A stretch of 64,000 nt of DNA. Source: Sphingomonas parva (ex Maeng et al. 2020) (GTDB lineage Bacteria; Pseudomonadota; Alphaproteobacteria; Sphingomonadales; Sphingomonadaceae). Location: contig NZ_SPDV01000008.1 of the NCBI RefSeq assembly GCF_004564275.1, positions 1 to 64,000 of the forward strand. Direction: 5' to 3'. Below are positions 17,359 through 26,176 of this stretch, piece after piece. Position 1 is the first letter of the stretch, and each line of letters starts with the position of its first letter. The position numbers were made by a program, and so were the translations under genes. The notes under the pieces were generated by a model. That model was given only the letters and a program-made list of their open reading frames with translations. It was not told the DNA's origin and did not search any database.

Positions 17359-18795
17359 ATGCGGGGTGGGTATCTGGCTGCTGCGGGGGCGGCGGCGCTT
17401 GCAATGGGCTGCGCGGCGGAGGCGGAGACGCTTCGCGACGCGCTTGTGCAGACTTACAATACCAATCCGACGATCATGGCGCAGCGGGCGCAGCTGCGCT
17501 CGCTCGACGAAGGCGTCGCGCTCGCCCGATCGCAGGGCCGGCCGTCGCTGGCGGGCACCGCCGGGGTCAACCAGAATCTGGTGCGCACCGGCGGCGGCAA
17601 CGGCCGCAACCTCAGCGCCGGTCTGGAGGTCGGCTATCCGCTGTTCAACGGCGGGCGGGTGCGCAACTCGATCCGGGCCGCCGACGAGCGCGTGCTCGCC
17701 GGCCGGGCCGCGCTCCGCGCGACGGAAGGCGACATCTTCACCGAGACGGTTGCCGCCTACATGGACGTTATCCGCGACCGCTCGATCGTCACGCTGAACC
17801 GCAACCAGGTTCGGGTGCTCGAGACCAATTTGCAGGCGACCCGCGACCGCTTCGAGGTCGGCGATCTCACCCGCACCGACGTCGCTCAGTCCGAGGCGCG
17901 GCTGGCGCTCGCCCAGTCGAACCTCGCCACGGCCGAGGGGCGGCTCGAAGGCAGCGAAGAGAACTACCGGCGCGTGATCGGCGAGCTCCCCGATGAGCTC
18001 GATCCGCCGCCGCCGCTTCCGCAGCTGCCGGGCACCCCGGATCAGGCGGTCGAGATCGCGCTCGCCAACAATTCCGACCTCGTGTCGATCGCGGCGCAGA
18101 TCCGGGCGGCGGGCCGCGACGTCTCGATCGCGCGCTCCGACCGGCTGCCTACCGTCTCGGCGGTCGGTTCCGGCAATTACACCAATTACCTCGGCACCGC
18201 CGACGAGCAGTTCGGCGGCGTCGGCAACCGCAACACCAACACGTCGGCCGGCGTCGGCGTGCAGGCGCGGATCCCGATCTATCAGGGCGGCGCCGTCGGC
18301 GCGCAGGTCCGCCAGGCCCAGGCGATCCAGAGCCAGCTGCTCGAGCGCGGGGTGGAGATCGAGCGCTCGGTCGTCGCCAACACCCGCGCGGCCTTCGCCA
18401 GCTACCAGGCGGCGCAGGAGGCGGTCGAATCGAACCAGGTCGCAGTCAACGCCAACACCCTGGCGCTCGAAGGCACGCGCGCCGAGCAGACGGTCGGCAC
18501 CCGCAACGTGTTGGACGTGCTCAATGCCGAGCAGGAGCTGCTCAACAGCCAGGTCGCGGTCGTGACCGCGCGCCGCGACGCTTATGTCGCCGGCTTCCAG
18601 CTGCTCAACGCCATGGGCCAGGCCGAGGCGGAAGACCTCAATCTCGACGGCGGCGCTCTCTACGATCCGGTCGCGAACTACAATCGCGTCTCGCGCCGCA
18701 TGTCCGACTGGAGCGACGACGCCACACCGCAGGCGGTTTCCACCCGGACGGTTGCGGGGCCGCCAAACACCCCCGTGACACCGCCGTCGGAATAA
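17359..18795 (+). CDS. TolC-family outer membrane channel
   Basis: 478-residue outer membrane efflux protein. It begins with a signal peptide (AAAGAAALAMGCAAEAETL) and shows two repeats of the TolC fold: VGYPLFNGGRVRNSIRAADE in the first half and ARIPIYQGGAVGAQVRQAQ in the second, each followed by long coiled-coil helices (FEVGDLTRTDVAQSEARLAL and AEQTVGTRNVLDVLNAEQEL). It forms the trimeric exit duct of tripartite exporters or type I secretion. No inner-membrane pump or adaptor is next to it. The ATG at 17359 has GGAG seven bases upstream; a GTG three bases earlier is also possible. Confidence 0.93.
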   Translation: MRGGYLAAAGAAALAMGCAAEAETLRDALVQTYNTNPTIMAQRAQLRSLDEGVALARSQGRPSLAGTAGVNQNLVRTGGGNGRNLSAGLEVGYPLFNGGRVRNSIRAADERVLAGRAALRATEGDIFTETVAAYMDVIRDRSIVTLNRNQVRVLETNLQATRDRFEVGDLTRTDVAQSEARLALAQSNLATAEGRLEGSEENYRRVIGELPDELDPPPPLPQLPGTPDQAVEIALANNSDLVSIAAQIRAAGRDVSIARSDRLPTVSAVGSGNYTNYLGTADEQFGGVGNRNTNTSAGVGVQARIPIYQGGAVGAQVRQAQAIQSQLLERGVEIERSVVANTRAAFASYQAAQEAVESNQVAVNANTLALEGTRAEQTVGTRNVLDVLNAEQELLNSQVAVVTARRDAYVAGFQLLNAMGQAEAEDLNLDGGALYDPVANYNRVSRRMSDWSDDATPQAVSTRTVAGPPNTPVTPPSE

Positions 18796-18812
18796 GCGAT
18801 AAGCCCTTCATC

Positions 18813-19226
18813 ATGGGGGATATTAACCAGGAACCCTCGATGGAGGACATTCTCGCCTCCATCAAAAGGGTGATCGCCGAAGACGGCCGCGCGTCTGCGC
18901 GGCCGGCCCGCGGATCGCGTCCGGCCGAAGCGCCGCGCCCGGTGCCGCCGCCCGAGGAGGACGTGCTCGAGCTGTCCGATCCGGTGTCGGAGACCGACGG
19001 CCTCGTCTCCGAGGATGCGGCCACGGCCAGCGCCCGCTCGCTCGCCGCGCTTTCGGCCATTCGCGAGCGGAGCGAGACGCTGCCGCAGGGCGACGGTCCG
19101 CTCGAGGCGGTGGTGCGCGAGATGCTGAAGCCGATGCTCAAGGAGTGGCTCGACCGCCATCTCCCGGAGATGGTGGAAGAGCTTGTCACCCGCGAGATCG
19201 CCCGGATCACCGGCAAGCACTTCTAG
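18813..19226 (+). CDS. DUF2497 (PopZ-like) cell pole organising protein
   Basis: 137 residues with the PopZ layout: a short N-terminal helix (QEPSMEDILASIKRVIAEDG) that in Caulobacter PopZ recruits partner proteins, a Pro/Glu-rich spacer (about 30-70), and a C-terminal assembly region (EAVVREMLKPMLKEWLDRHL and PEMVEELVTREIARIT). PopZ forms polar condensates that anchor ParB-bound origins. The spacer is shorter than in Caulobacter, so partner range may differ. It sits between the TolC gene and valS, 17 bases after the former. Confidence 0.85.
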   Translation: MGDINQEPSMEDILASIKRVIAEDGRASARPARGSRPAEAPRPVPPPEEDVLELSDPVSETDGLVSEDAATASARSLAALSAIRERSETLPQGDGPLEAVVREMLKPMLKEWLDRHLPEMVEELVTREIARITGKHF

Positions 19227-19238
19227 AGCCGCCCGCCC

Positions 19239-19283
19239 GGTGGAGCGCGCAAAGCGCTTCCACCTCGCGCGATCACGCTCTAA
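19239..19283 (-). repeat. Interspersed palindromic element, copy A
   Basis: On the minus strand it reads TTAGAGCGTGATC, a short variable part, then AGGTGGAAGCGC and the complementary GCGCTCCACC, forming an imperfect hairpin. Two related copies lie at 31160 and 55169. It fills most of the gap between the PopZ-like gene and valS and could also act as a terminator there. Confidence 0.6.
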
Positions 19284-19292
19284 GTCGCGCGC

Positions 19293-21941
19293 ATGACCGA
19301 GCTTGCCAAGACCTTCGATCCCGCCGCCATCGAGACGCGCTGGTATGCGCATTGGGAGGAGCAGGGCCTGTTCCGCCCCGAGAGGGGCGAGGCCGAGCCC
19401 TTCACCATCGTCATCCCGCCGCCGAACGTCACCGGCTCGCTTCACATCGGGCATGCGCTCGACAATACGCTGCAGGATATCCTGATCCGTCACGCCCGGC
19501 TCCAGGGCAAGGACGCGCTCTGGGTAGTGGGAACCGACCATGCCGGCATCGCGACGCAGATGGTCGTCGAGCGCAACCTCGAGAGCCAGGGCGTGCGCCG
19601 CGCCGAAATGGGTCGCGACGCCTTCATCGAGCATGTCTGGGAATGGAAGGCCCAGTCGGGCGGGCAGATCACCCGCCAGCTGCGCCGCCTCGGCGCCTCG
19701 TGCGACTGGCGGAACGAGCGCTTCACCATGGATCCGGGCTTCTCGGCCGCGGTGCTCAAGGTGTTCGTGCACCTCTATCGGGAAGGCCTGCTCTACCGCG
19801 ACAAAAGGCTGGTGAACTGGGACCCGAAGTTCGGCACCGCCATCTCCGATCTCGAGGTCGAGACCAGGGAGGTGCAGGGCAAGTTCTGGCACCTCAAATA
19901 TCCGCTCGAGGACGACAGCGGCTTCATCCACGTCGCCACCACGCGCCCCGAGACGATGCTCGCCGACATGGCGGTGGCCGTGCACCCGGACGACGCGCGC
20001 TACAAGGCTTTGGTCGGGCGCAACGTCCGGCTGCCGATCACCGGCCGGCTGGTACCGATCGTCGCCGACGAGCATGCCGATCCGGAGCTCGGCTCGGGCG
20101 CGGTGAAGATCACCCCCGGGCACGACTTCAACGATTTCGAGGTCGGCAAGCGCGCCGGCTTCAAGGCCGTCGACATGCTCAACATGCTCGATGCCCAGGC
20201 GCGGGTGATCCAGACCGCCGACGGGCTGATTCCCGAGGCATTGATCGGGCTCGATCGCTTCGAGGCCCGCAAGCAGGTGGTCGAGCGGCTCGACGCGGAA
20301 GGCCTGCTCGAGCGGGTCGAGGACCGCACGATCCAGACGCCTTATGGCGATCGTTCCGGCGTCGTGATCGAGCCCTGGCTCACCGACCAATGGTATGTCG
20401 ACGCCGCGACGCTGGCGCAGCCTGCGATCGAGGCGGTCCGGTCCGGCAAGATCAACATCGTTCCCAAAACCTGGGAGAAGACCTGGTTCAACTGGCTCGA
20501 GAACATCCAGCCCTGGTGTGTCTCGCGCCAGCTCTGGTGGGGCCATCAGATTCCGGCCTGGTACGACGACCAGGGCAACGTGTTCGTCGCCGAGACCGAG
20601 GAGGAGGCGCAGCGCGAGGCCGGCAACCGCCCGCTCCGCCGCGACACCGACGTGCTCGACACCTGGTTCTCCTCGGCGCTGTGGCCGTTCGCCACGCTCG
20701 GCTGGCCCGAGCAGAGCGACGAGCTGCGCCGCCACTATCCGAACGACGTGCTCGTCTCCGGCTTCGACATCATCTTCTTCTGGGACGCCCGGATGGCGAT
20801 GCAGGGCCTCCATTTCATGGAGGAGGTGCCGTGGAAGACGCTCTACCTGCACGGCCTGGTCCGCGATGCCAAGGGCGCCAAGATGTCGAAGTCGAAGGGG
20901 AACACGGTCGATCCCCTCGGCCTGATCGATCGCTACGGCGCCGACGCCCTGCGCTTCACCCTCGCCGCGATGGAAAGCCAGGGCCGCGACATCAAGCTCG
21001 ATGAGAAGAGGATCGAGGGCTATCGCAACTTCGCGACCAAGCTCTGGAACGCCGCGCGCTTTTGCCAGGCGAACGGCATCGGCGGCGCCGCGACGCTCGA
21101 GCCTCCGTCCGCCGAGCTGACCGTCAACCGCTGGATCGTCGCGGAGACGGTGCGCACCATCCAGACGCTCGATCTGGCGCTCGCCGAGCTGCGCTTCGAC
21201 GAATCCGCCAACACCATCTATCACTTCGTCTGGGGCACCTTCTGCGACTGGTATCTGGAGCTGATCAAGCCCGTCCTGAGCGGTGCGGAAGGGAGCGGGG
21301 AAGGGGGCGAAGAGACGCGCATCGTCGCCGGCTGGGTGCTCGACCAGATCCTGGCCATGCTCCACCCGTTCATGCCGTTCATCACCGAGGAGCTGTGGCA
21401 TTCGCTCGCCGATCGCTCGTCGCCGCTGATCGTCGGCCATTGGCCGAAGCCGGATGCGCGGGCGCTCGATCCGCACGCCGGGCCCGAAATCGACTGGCTG
21501 ATCCGCCTGATCTCGGGCATCCGGGGCGCCCGCTCGGAGCTCAACGTGCCGCCGGGCGCCAAGCTCGCGCTCCACGTCCGCGATGCCGGGCCGGAGACGG
21601 AGGCGCGGCTCGCCCGGCACGAGGCGGTGCTGAAGCGCCTCGCGCGCATCGAGGCGGTCAGCCACGCGTCGGCGGCCGGCGCGGGCGCGCAGGTCGTCGT
21701 CGACGAGGCGACCTTTGTCCTGCCGCTCGAGGGGGTGATCGACATCGCCGCCGAGCGGGGCCGGCTCGCCAAGGCGCTCGAGGCGGCCGAGAAGGAGCGG
21801 GATTCGCTCGCCGCCCGGCTCGGCAACCCGAGCTTCGTCGAGAGGGCGAAGCCCGAGGCGGTCGAGAAGGCCCGTGCCGATCATGCCGAAAAGGCTTCGG
21901 ACGCCGAGAAATACAAGGCGGCGCTGGCCCGGCTCGGCTGA
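19293..21941 (+). CDS. valS: Valine--tRNA ligase
   Basis: 882-residue class I synthetase attaching valine to tRNA-Val. HIGH is at residues 51-54 ([16 protein letters not shown]) and KMSKS at 530-534. The editing domain is present ([20 protein letters not shown]), as are the anticodon-binding domain (about 620-800) and the C-terminal coiled-coil arm (about 815-880, [20 protein letters not shown]). Length is within the family range. Twelve bases separate copy A of the palindromic element from the ATG. Confidence 0.97.
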   Translation: MTELAKTFDPAAIETRWYAHWEEQGLFRPERGEAEPFTIVIPPPNVTGSLHIGHALDNTLQDILIRHARLQGKDALWVVGTDHAGIATQMVVERNLESQGVRRAEMGRDAFIEHVWEWKAQSGGQITRQLRRLGASCDWRNERFTMDPGFSAAVLKVFVHLYREGLLYRDKRLVNWDPKFGTAISDLEVETREVQGKFWHLKYPLEDDSGFIHVATTRPETMLADMAVAVHPDDARYKALVGRNVRLPITGRLVPIVADEHADPELGSGAVKITPGHDFNDFEVGKRAGFKAVDMLNMLDAQARVIQTADGLIPEALIGLDRFEARKQVVERLDAEGLLERVEDRTIQTPYGDRSGVVIEPWLTDQWYVDAATLAQPAIEAVRSGKINIVPKTWEKTWFNWLENIQPWCVSRQLWWGHQIPAWYDDQGNVFVAETEEEAQREAGNRPLRRDTDVLDTWFSSALWPFATLGWPEQSDELRRHYPNDVLVSGFDIIFFWDARMAMQGLHFMEEVPWKTLYLHGLVRDAKGAKMSKSKGNTVDPLGLIDRYGADALRFTLAAMESQGRDIKLDEKRIEGYRNFATKLWNAARFCQANGIGGAATLEPPSAELTVNRWIVAETVRTIQTLDLALAELRFDESANTIYHFVWGTFCDWYLELIKPVLSGAEGSGEGGEETRIVAGWVLDQILAMLHPFMPFITEELWHSLADRSSPLIVGHWPKPDARALDPHAGPEIDWLIRLISGIRGARSELNVPPGAKLALHVRDAGPETEARLARHEAVLKRLARIEAVSHASAAGAGAQVVVDEATFVLPLEGVIDIAAERGRLAKALEAAEKERDSLAARLGNPSFVERAKPEAVEKARADHAEKASDAEKYKAALARLG

Positions 21942-22005
21942 CCTTCGATCGTCGCGGCGACGCGTGCTGCCGGGAGCGGCGTGCGTCCTCGTGCGTATGG
22001 TGCGA

Positions 22006-23469
22006 ATGGCAACCCGAGCAGCACCCCGGCCCGGTCAGCGCGATCTCACGTCCGGCCCGATCGCGTCGACCCTGATCGCCTTCGCTTTGCCGACGCTGGG
22101 ATCGTCGGTGCTCCAGTCCCTGAACGGCTCGATCAACGCGATCTGGGTCGGCCGCTTTCTCGGGGTCGATGCGCTCGCCGCCACCTCCAACGGCAATATC
22201 GTGCTGTTCATGCTGATGGCGTTCGTCTTCGGCTTCGGCATGGCCTCGACCATCCTGATCGGCCAGGCGATGGGCCGGCGCGATATCGACGAGGCGCGGC
22301 GGGTGGTGGGCACCGCCATCGGCTCGTTCGTCCCGATCTCCGCGGTCATCGCTGCGGTCGGATGGTGGCTCGCGCCGGACATCCTCTCCCTGCTCGGCAC
22401 GCCCGGGAACGCGACTCCGCTCGCGCTCGACTATCTGCGCGTCATCTTCCTGGCGGTGCCGGGCACGCTGATGATGACGATGCTGATGATGGCGCTGCGG
22501 GGCGCCGGTGATTCGCTGACGCCTTTATGGTTCATGGCGCTGAGCGTGCTGCTCGACAGCGGGCTCAACCCTGTCCTGATCCTCGGCCTCGGGCCGCTTC
22601 CGGCGCTCGGCATCAGCGGATCGGCGCTGGCGACGGCGATCGCCAATTACGTCAGCCTCGCCGCGTTGCTCGTCTATATCTATGCCCGCGACCTGCCGCT
22701 TCGCCTCCGCGGCAGCGAGCTCGCCTGTCTCCGCCCCGATCCCGTGCGGCTCAGGACGATCGTCGGCAAGGGGCTGCCGATGGGGCTGCAGATGATCGTG
22801 ATCACCTCCTCGGCGCTGGCGATGCTCGGGCTGGTGAACCGCGAGGGGGTGGACACGGCGGCCGCCTACGGCGTCACCCAGCAGCTGTGGACCTATGTGC
22901 AGATGCCGGCGATGTCGCTCGCTGCCGCCGTCAGCGCGATGGCGGCGCAGAATATCGGCGCGGGCAAGTGGGACCGGGTGTCCGCGGCGACCCGCGCCGG
23001 CGTGCTGTTCAACCTGCTGATGACGGGGGCGCTGATCGTCCTGCTCACCATCGCCGACAAACCCGCGCTCGCGCTCTTCCTGGGCGGCGACAGTCCGGCC
23101 CTGCCGATCGCGCGGCACATCCAGCTCGTCGCGACCTGGGGCTTCCTGTTCTTCGGGGTCAGCCTCGTCCTCTTCGGGACGGTGCGGGCGAACGGCCAGG
23201 TGGTCTGGCCGCTGATCATCCTGGCGGTATCAATGTATCCGGTTCGCCTCGGCGTGGCGCTCGGCACCTACGACTGGCTCGGCGCCGACGCCTTGTGGCT
23301 CAGCTTCCCGCTCGGCATGGTCGCGACGATGCTGATGGCGGTGGCCCTCTACCTGCACGGCGGCTGGCGCCGCGCCCGCATGGCGGGCCCCCCGATCGGC
23401 GATACCGAGTGCATCGAGCAAGCGGAGGCGACGCGCGAGCCCGGCGGGGCGCTTCGGCCGGCGGGCTGA
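22006..23469 (+). CDS. MATE family efflux transporter
   Basis: 487-residue inner membrane protein with twelve predicted helices in two pseudo-repeats, typical of MATE exporters that extrude cationic drugs and metabolites by Na+ or H+ antiport. Characteristic N-half sequence is LGSSVLQSLNGSINAIWVGRFLGVDALAATS and the inter-repeat counterpart is LPMGLQMIVITSSALAMLGLVNREG. Start codon is uncertain: GTG 21991, ATG 21997, GTG 22000 and ATG 22006 are all in frame; I chose 22006. It follows valS by 64 bases and converges on the lipid kinase gene with six bases between. Confidence 0.92.
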   Translation: MATRAAPRPGQRDLTSGPIASTLIAFALPTLGSSVLQSLNGSINAIWVGRFLGVDALAATSNGNIVLFMLMAFVFGFGMASTILIGQAMGRRDIDEARRVVGTAIGSFVPISAVIAAVGWWLAPDILSLLGTPGNATPLALDYLRVIFLAVPGTLMMTMLMMALRGAGDSLTPLWFMALSVLLDSGLNPVLILGLGPLPALGISGSALATAIANYVSLAALLVYIYARDLPLRLRGSELACLRPDPVRLRTIVGKGLPMGLQMIVITSSALAMLGLVNREGVDTAAAYGVTQQLWTYVQMPAMSLAAAVSAMAAQNIGAGKWDRVSAATRAGVLFNLLMTGALIVLLTIADKPALALFLGGDSPALPIARHIQLVATWGFLFFGVSLVLFGTVRANGQVVWPLIILAVSMYPVRLGVALGTYDWLGADALWLSFPLGMVATMLMAVALYLHGGWRRARMAGPPIGDTECIEQAEATREPGGALRPAG

Positions 23470-23475
23470 TCGGAG

Positions 23476-24369
23476 CTATTCGGCCGGAACCACCACCTCG
23501 ACGGCGCAATGGGCGAGCTCGGCGACCGTCGGCGTCTTCGCCAGCACCTCGCCGTCGATCGAGATCTTCTGCCGCGGCTTGGTGTCGATACGCAGCACCT
23601 GGCCGTGGAAATGCTCGACCGGCGCCTGGCGTGCGGGGAGCTTCAGCAGGCTGGCGACCCAGTTCCAGACGAGGGCCAGCTTGCTGCGGCCGGTGACCGC
23701 CTGGACGACGAGCTCGCCGCTGTCGACGTCGGTATGCTCGACCAGCTCGACCCCGCCATGGAATCGTCCATTGGCGATCCGTACCTCGGTCGCCCAGACC
23801 GTCCGTTTCTCCTCGCCATTGTCGATGGAGAGCTTGAACGGCCGAAACTTGATCAAGCACCAGGTCGCCCAGGCGAGGTAGCCGACGCGGCCGAGATAGC
23901 GCTTCAATTTGTGCGGAATGCCTTCGCCGATCATCGGCGAGAGGCCCATGGCCGCGCAATTGGCGAAATAATCGCCGTCGATCGTACCGAGGTCGATCCG
24001 CCGCCGCCGCCCGGTGGCGATGGTTCGGACCGCGCCTTCGAGGTCCAGGGGGATGCCGAGGGTGCGTGCGAAGCTGTTCGCGGTGCCGAGCGGCAGGAGC
24101 GCGAAGACGCAGTCGCGCCCGACGACGAAGTCGATCGTGCAGGAGAGCGATCCGTCGCCGCCGCCGATGATCACCATCGGCGCGCCGTTCGCCACCGCCC
24201 GGTCGACGGTGGCGTTGAGGTTGCGCGGGTCCTTTACCGCATGGCTCTCGAGGAGCTCGATGCCGGACTCTTCGAGCCGGGTCTTCGCTTCGCGAAACAG
24301 GTCGCGCCCCCGCCGCGAATGGGCGTTGACGATCAGGGCGGCTTGGCGGGGAACGGGGCGGACGGTCAT
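23476..24369 (-). CDS. Diacylglycerol/lipid kinase family protein
   Basis: 297 residues of the DAGK catalytic family (YegS/DgkB/LCB5 type). Visible are the N-terminal IVNAHSRRG, the nucleotide loop VIIGGGDGSLS (about 67-77), LPLGTANSFARTLGIP (about 92-107) and C-terminal KISIDGEV. These enzymes phosphorylate diacylglycerol, sphingoid or related lipids at the membrane. In a sphingolipid-producing sphingomonad a sphingoid-base-type substrate is possible but not shown by the sequence. No signal peptide. Confidence 0.9.
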   Translation of the reverse strand: MTVRPVPRQAALIVNAHSRRGRDLFREAKTRLEESGIELLESHAVKDPRNLNATVDRAVANGAPMVIIGGGDGSLSCTIDFVVGRDCVFALLPLGTANSFARTLGIPLDLEGAVRTIATGRRRRIDLGTIDGDYFANCAAMGLSPMIGEGIPHKLKRYLGRVGYLAWATWCLIKFRPFKLSIDNGEEKRTVWATEVRIANGRFHGGVELVEHTDVDSGELVVQAVTGRSKLALVWNWVASLLKLPARQAPVEHFHGQVLRIDTKPRQKISIDGEVLAKTPTVAELAHCAVEVVVPAE

Positions 24370-24438
24370 CAGCAGCCGTTCAACATCCGATCGGCGATTT
24401 GTGTCCAGTCCCGTGCCCGCCCTCCGATTGCGCCACCG

Positions 24439-24879
24439 CTACATCGAGGTATCGGCGAGGTTCGATTTGTACTTGGTGTTGGTCTGGCGGTCGGTGATCT
24501 CGATATAGACGTAGCTCGGCGGGATCGTCCCTTCCTCGGTTGCGAACCAGATCTGACCGAGGTTCTGCGGGCTGCCGAGCGCACAGAAGCCGTAGAGGCG
24601 CTTGCCCGTCCGTCCGTCGAAGAAATCGACCCACGAGCGCGAGGAATTGGTGTTCAGGCCGCACGGCGGCAGCGACGGAGCGGCCGCGAACATGTCCGCG
24701 GGATATTGATCCTTGTTGAACACGTCGTAACGGTGCCGCACCCAGTTCTTGCCGCCCGCCGAATAATATTCCTGGCTGGTCAGGTAGAGGATCGGATTGG
24801 GAGGCGCCGCGCTCGCCGACGCGCCCGAGAGCGCGGCCGCCAGGGCCGCCCCGACGATCAGAAGCTTGCGTGCGTTCAT
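24439..24879 (-). CDS. Secreted hypothetical protein
   Basis: 146 residues with a signal peptide (KLLIVGAALAAALSGASASA) and a mature domain of about 120 residues rich in aromatic residues, with two cysteines (PPCGLN and YGFCALG) that could form a disulfide. GGGGGAG precedes the ATG at 24879 at good spacing. Features such as NKDQYPADMF and SWVDFFDGRTGKRLYGFC do not match a family I recognise. Divergent from hemB. Confidence 0.7.
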   Translation of the reverse strand: MNARKLLIVGAALAAALSGASASAAPPNPILYLTSQEYYSAGGKNWVRHRYDVFNKDQYPADMFAAAPSLPPCGLNTNSSRSWVDFFDGRTGKRLYGFCALGSPQNLGQIWFATEEGTIPPSYVYIEITDRQTNTKYKSNLADTSM

Positions 24880-25053
24880 CGTTCGTCTCCCCCTGTTGAA
24901 CCGAAGGCTCCTCGCAGCCTTCGTCCGGGCCGGCCCGGGAGCCGCGGCGAAGTGTGACATCAGCGCCGCTTCGGTTCAAGGCGGCGCCAGCCGGGTTCCT
25001 TGAAGGCGGGGATGGTGCTTCCCCCTCGTGCGGCGAGGGCCTAAGAGCCCGCC

Positions 25054-26043
25054 ATGACCTCCTTTCCCGCCCTGCGGATGCGCCGCACGCGCACCCATGC
25101 GTGGAGCCGTGCGCTCGTCGCCGAGACCGTGCTCACGCCGTCCGATCTGATCTGGCCCCTGTTCATCGCCGAAGGGCAGGGGGTGGAGGAGCCGATCGCG
25201 GCGCTCCCCGGCGTCTCGCGCTGGTCGGTCGACCGGATCGCCGAGCGCGCCAGACAGGCGCGCGATCTCGGCATCCCCTGCATCGCATTGTTCCCGAACA
25301 CGCCAGGCGGGCTGAGGACCGACGATGCGCGCGAGGCGCTGAACGCGGACAATCTCATCTGCCGTGCGGTGCGCGCCGCCAAGGAGGCCGCGCCGGAGGT
25401 CGGGATCCTCACCGACGTCGCGCTCGATCCCTACACCACGCACGGCCATGACGGCATCGTCGACGAGAGCGGCTATGTGCTCAACGACCGCACCAGTGCG
25501 GTGCTGGTCGAGCAGGCGCTGGTCCAGGCCGGGGCCGGCGCCGACATCGTCGCGCCTTCGGACATGATGGACGGGCGGGTCGCGGCGATCCGCGGCGCCC
25601 TCGAGGCCGACGGGCGCCACAACGTCCAGATCATGGCCTATGCCGCCAAATATGCCAGCGCCTTCTACGGTCCGTTCCGCGATGCGGTCGGCTCGCGCGG
25701 CCTGCTGAAGGGCGACAAGAAGACCTATCAGATGGACTATGCCAATGCCGAGGAAGCGCTGCGCGAGGTCGCGCTCGACCTCGCCGAGGGCGCCGACACG
25801 GTGATGGTGAAGCCAGGCCTGCCCTATCTCGATATCGTCCGCCGGGTGAGGGAGCGGTTCGAGGTGCCGGTCTTCGCCTATCAGGTGTCCGGCGAATATG
25901 CGATGATCGAGGCGGCGGTCGCGGTCGGCGCCGGCGATCGCGACGCCCTCGTCCTCGAGACGCTCACCGCCTTCAAGCGCGCCGGCGCCGCCGGCGTGCT
26001 CACCTATCACGCGCCGCTCGCCGCCCGGCTGCTCGGGGCGTGA
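25054..26043 (+). CDS. hemB: Delta-aminolevulinic acid dehydratase (porphobilinogen synthase)
   Basis: 329-residue enzyme joining two 5-aminolevulinates to porphobilinogen in tetrapyrrole synthesis. The two Schiff-base lysines are visible: Lys-199 in MAYAAKYAS and Lys-253 in VMVKPGLPYLD. The region TDVALDPYTTHGHDG (about 120-134) carries Asp in place of the three zinc cysteines, so this is a magnesium-dependent, cysteine-free type as in other alphaproteobacteria. It is the first gene on the plus strand of this block, 134 bases before the membrane polyamine-synthase-like gene. Confidence 0.97.
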   Translation: MTSFPALRMRRTRTHAWSRALVAETVLTPSDLIWPLFIAEGQGVEEPIAALPGVSRWSVDRIAERARQARDLGIPCIALFPNTPGGLRTDDAREALNADNLICRAVRAAKEAAPEVGILTDVALDPYTTHGHDGIVDESGYVLNDRTSAVLVEQALVQAGAGADIVAPSDMMDGRVAAIRGALEADGRHNVQIMAYAAKYASAFYGPFRDAVGSRGLLKGDKKTYQMDYANAEEALREVALDLAEGADTVMVKPGLPYLDIVRRVRERFEVPVFAYQVSGEYAMIEAAVAVGAGDRDALVLETLTAFKRAGAAGVLTYHAPLAARLLGA

Positions 26044-26176
26044 AGCCCCTATCTTTCCGGGGTCCCGGGCGGATAGGAAGGAGCGGTTGCGTCCGGGCTG
26101 GTGAGGTGTTCGAGTTGCTGAACGATCCGCAGAGCTGCCCGCCACGTCCCGCCACGCGATCGTCCCGGCAGGCCAG

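Noticed and set aside
18678-21884. A 1068-codon open frame on the minus strand
   Set aside because: Lies opposite TolC, PopZ-like and valS genes; no family character, composition typical of antisense frames in GC-rich DNA.
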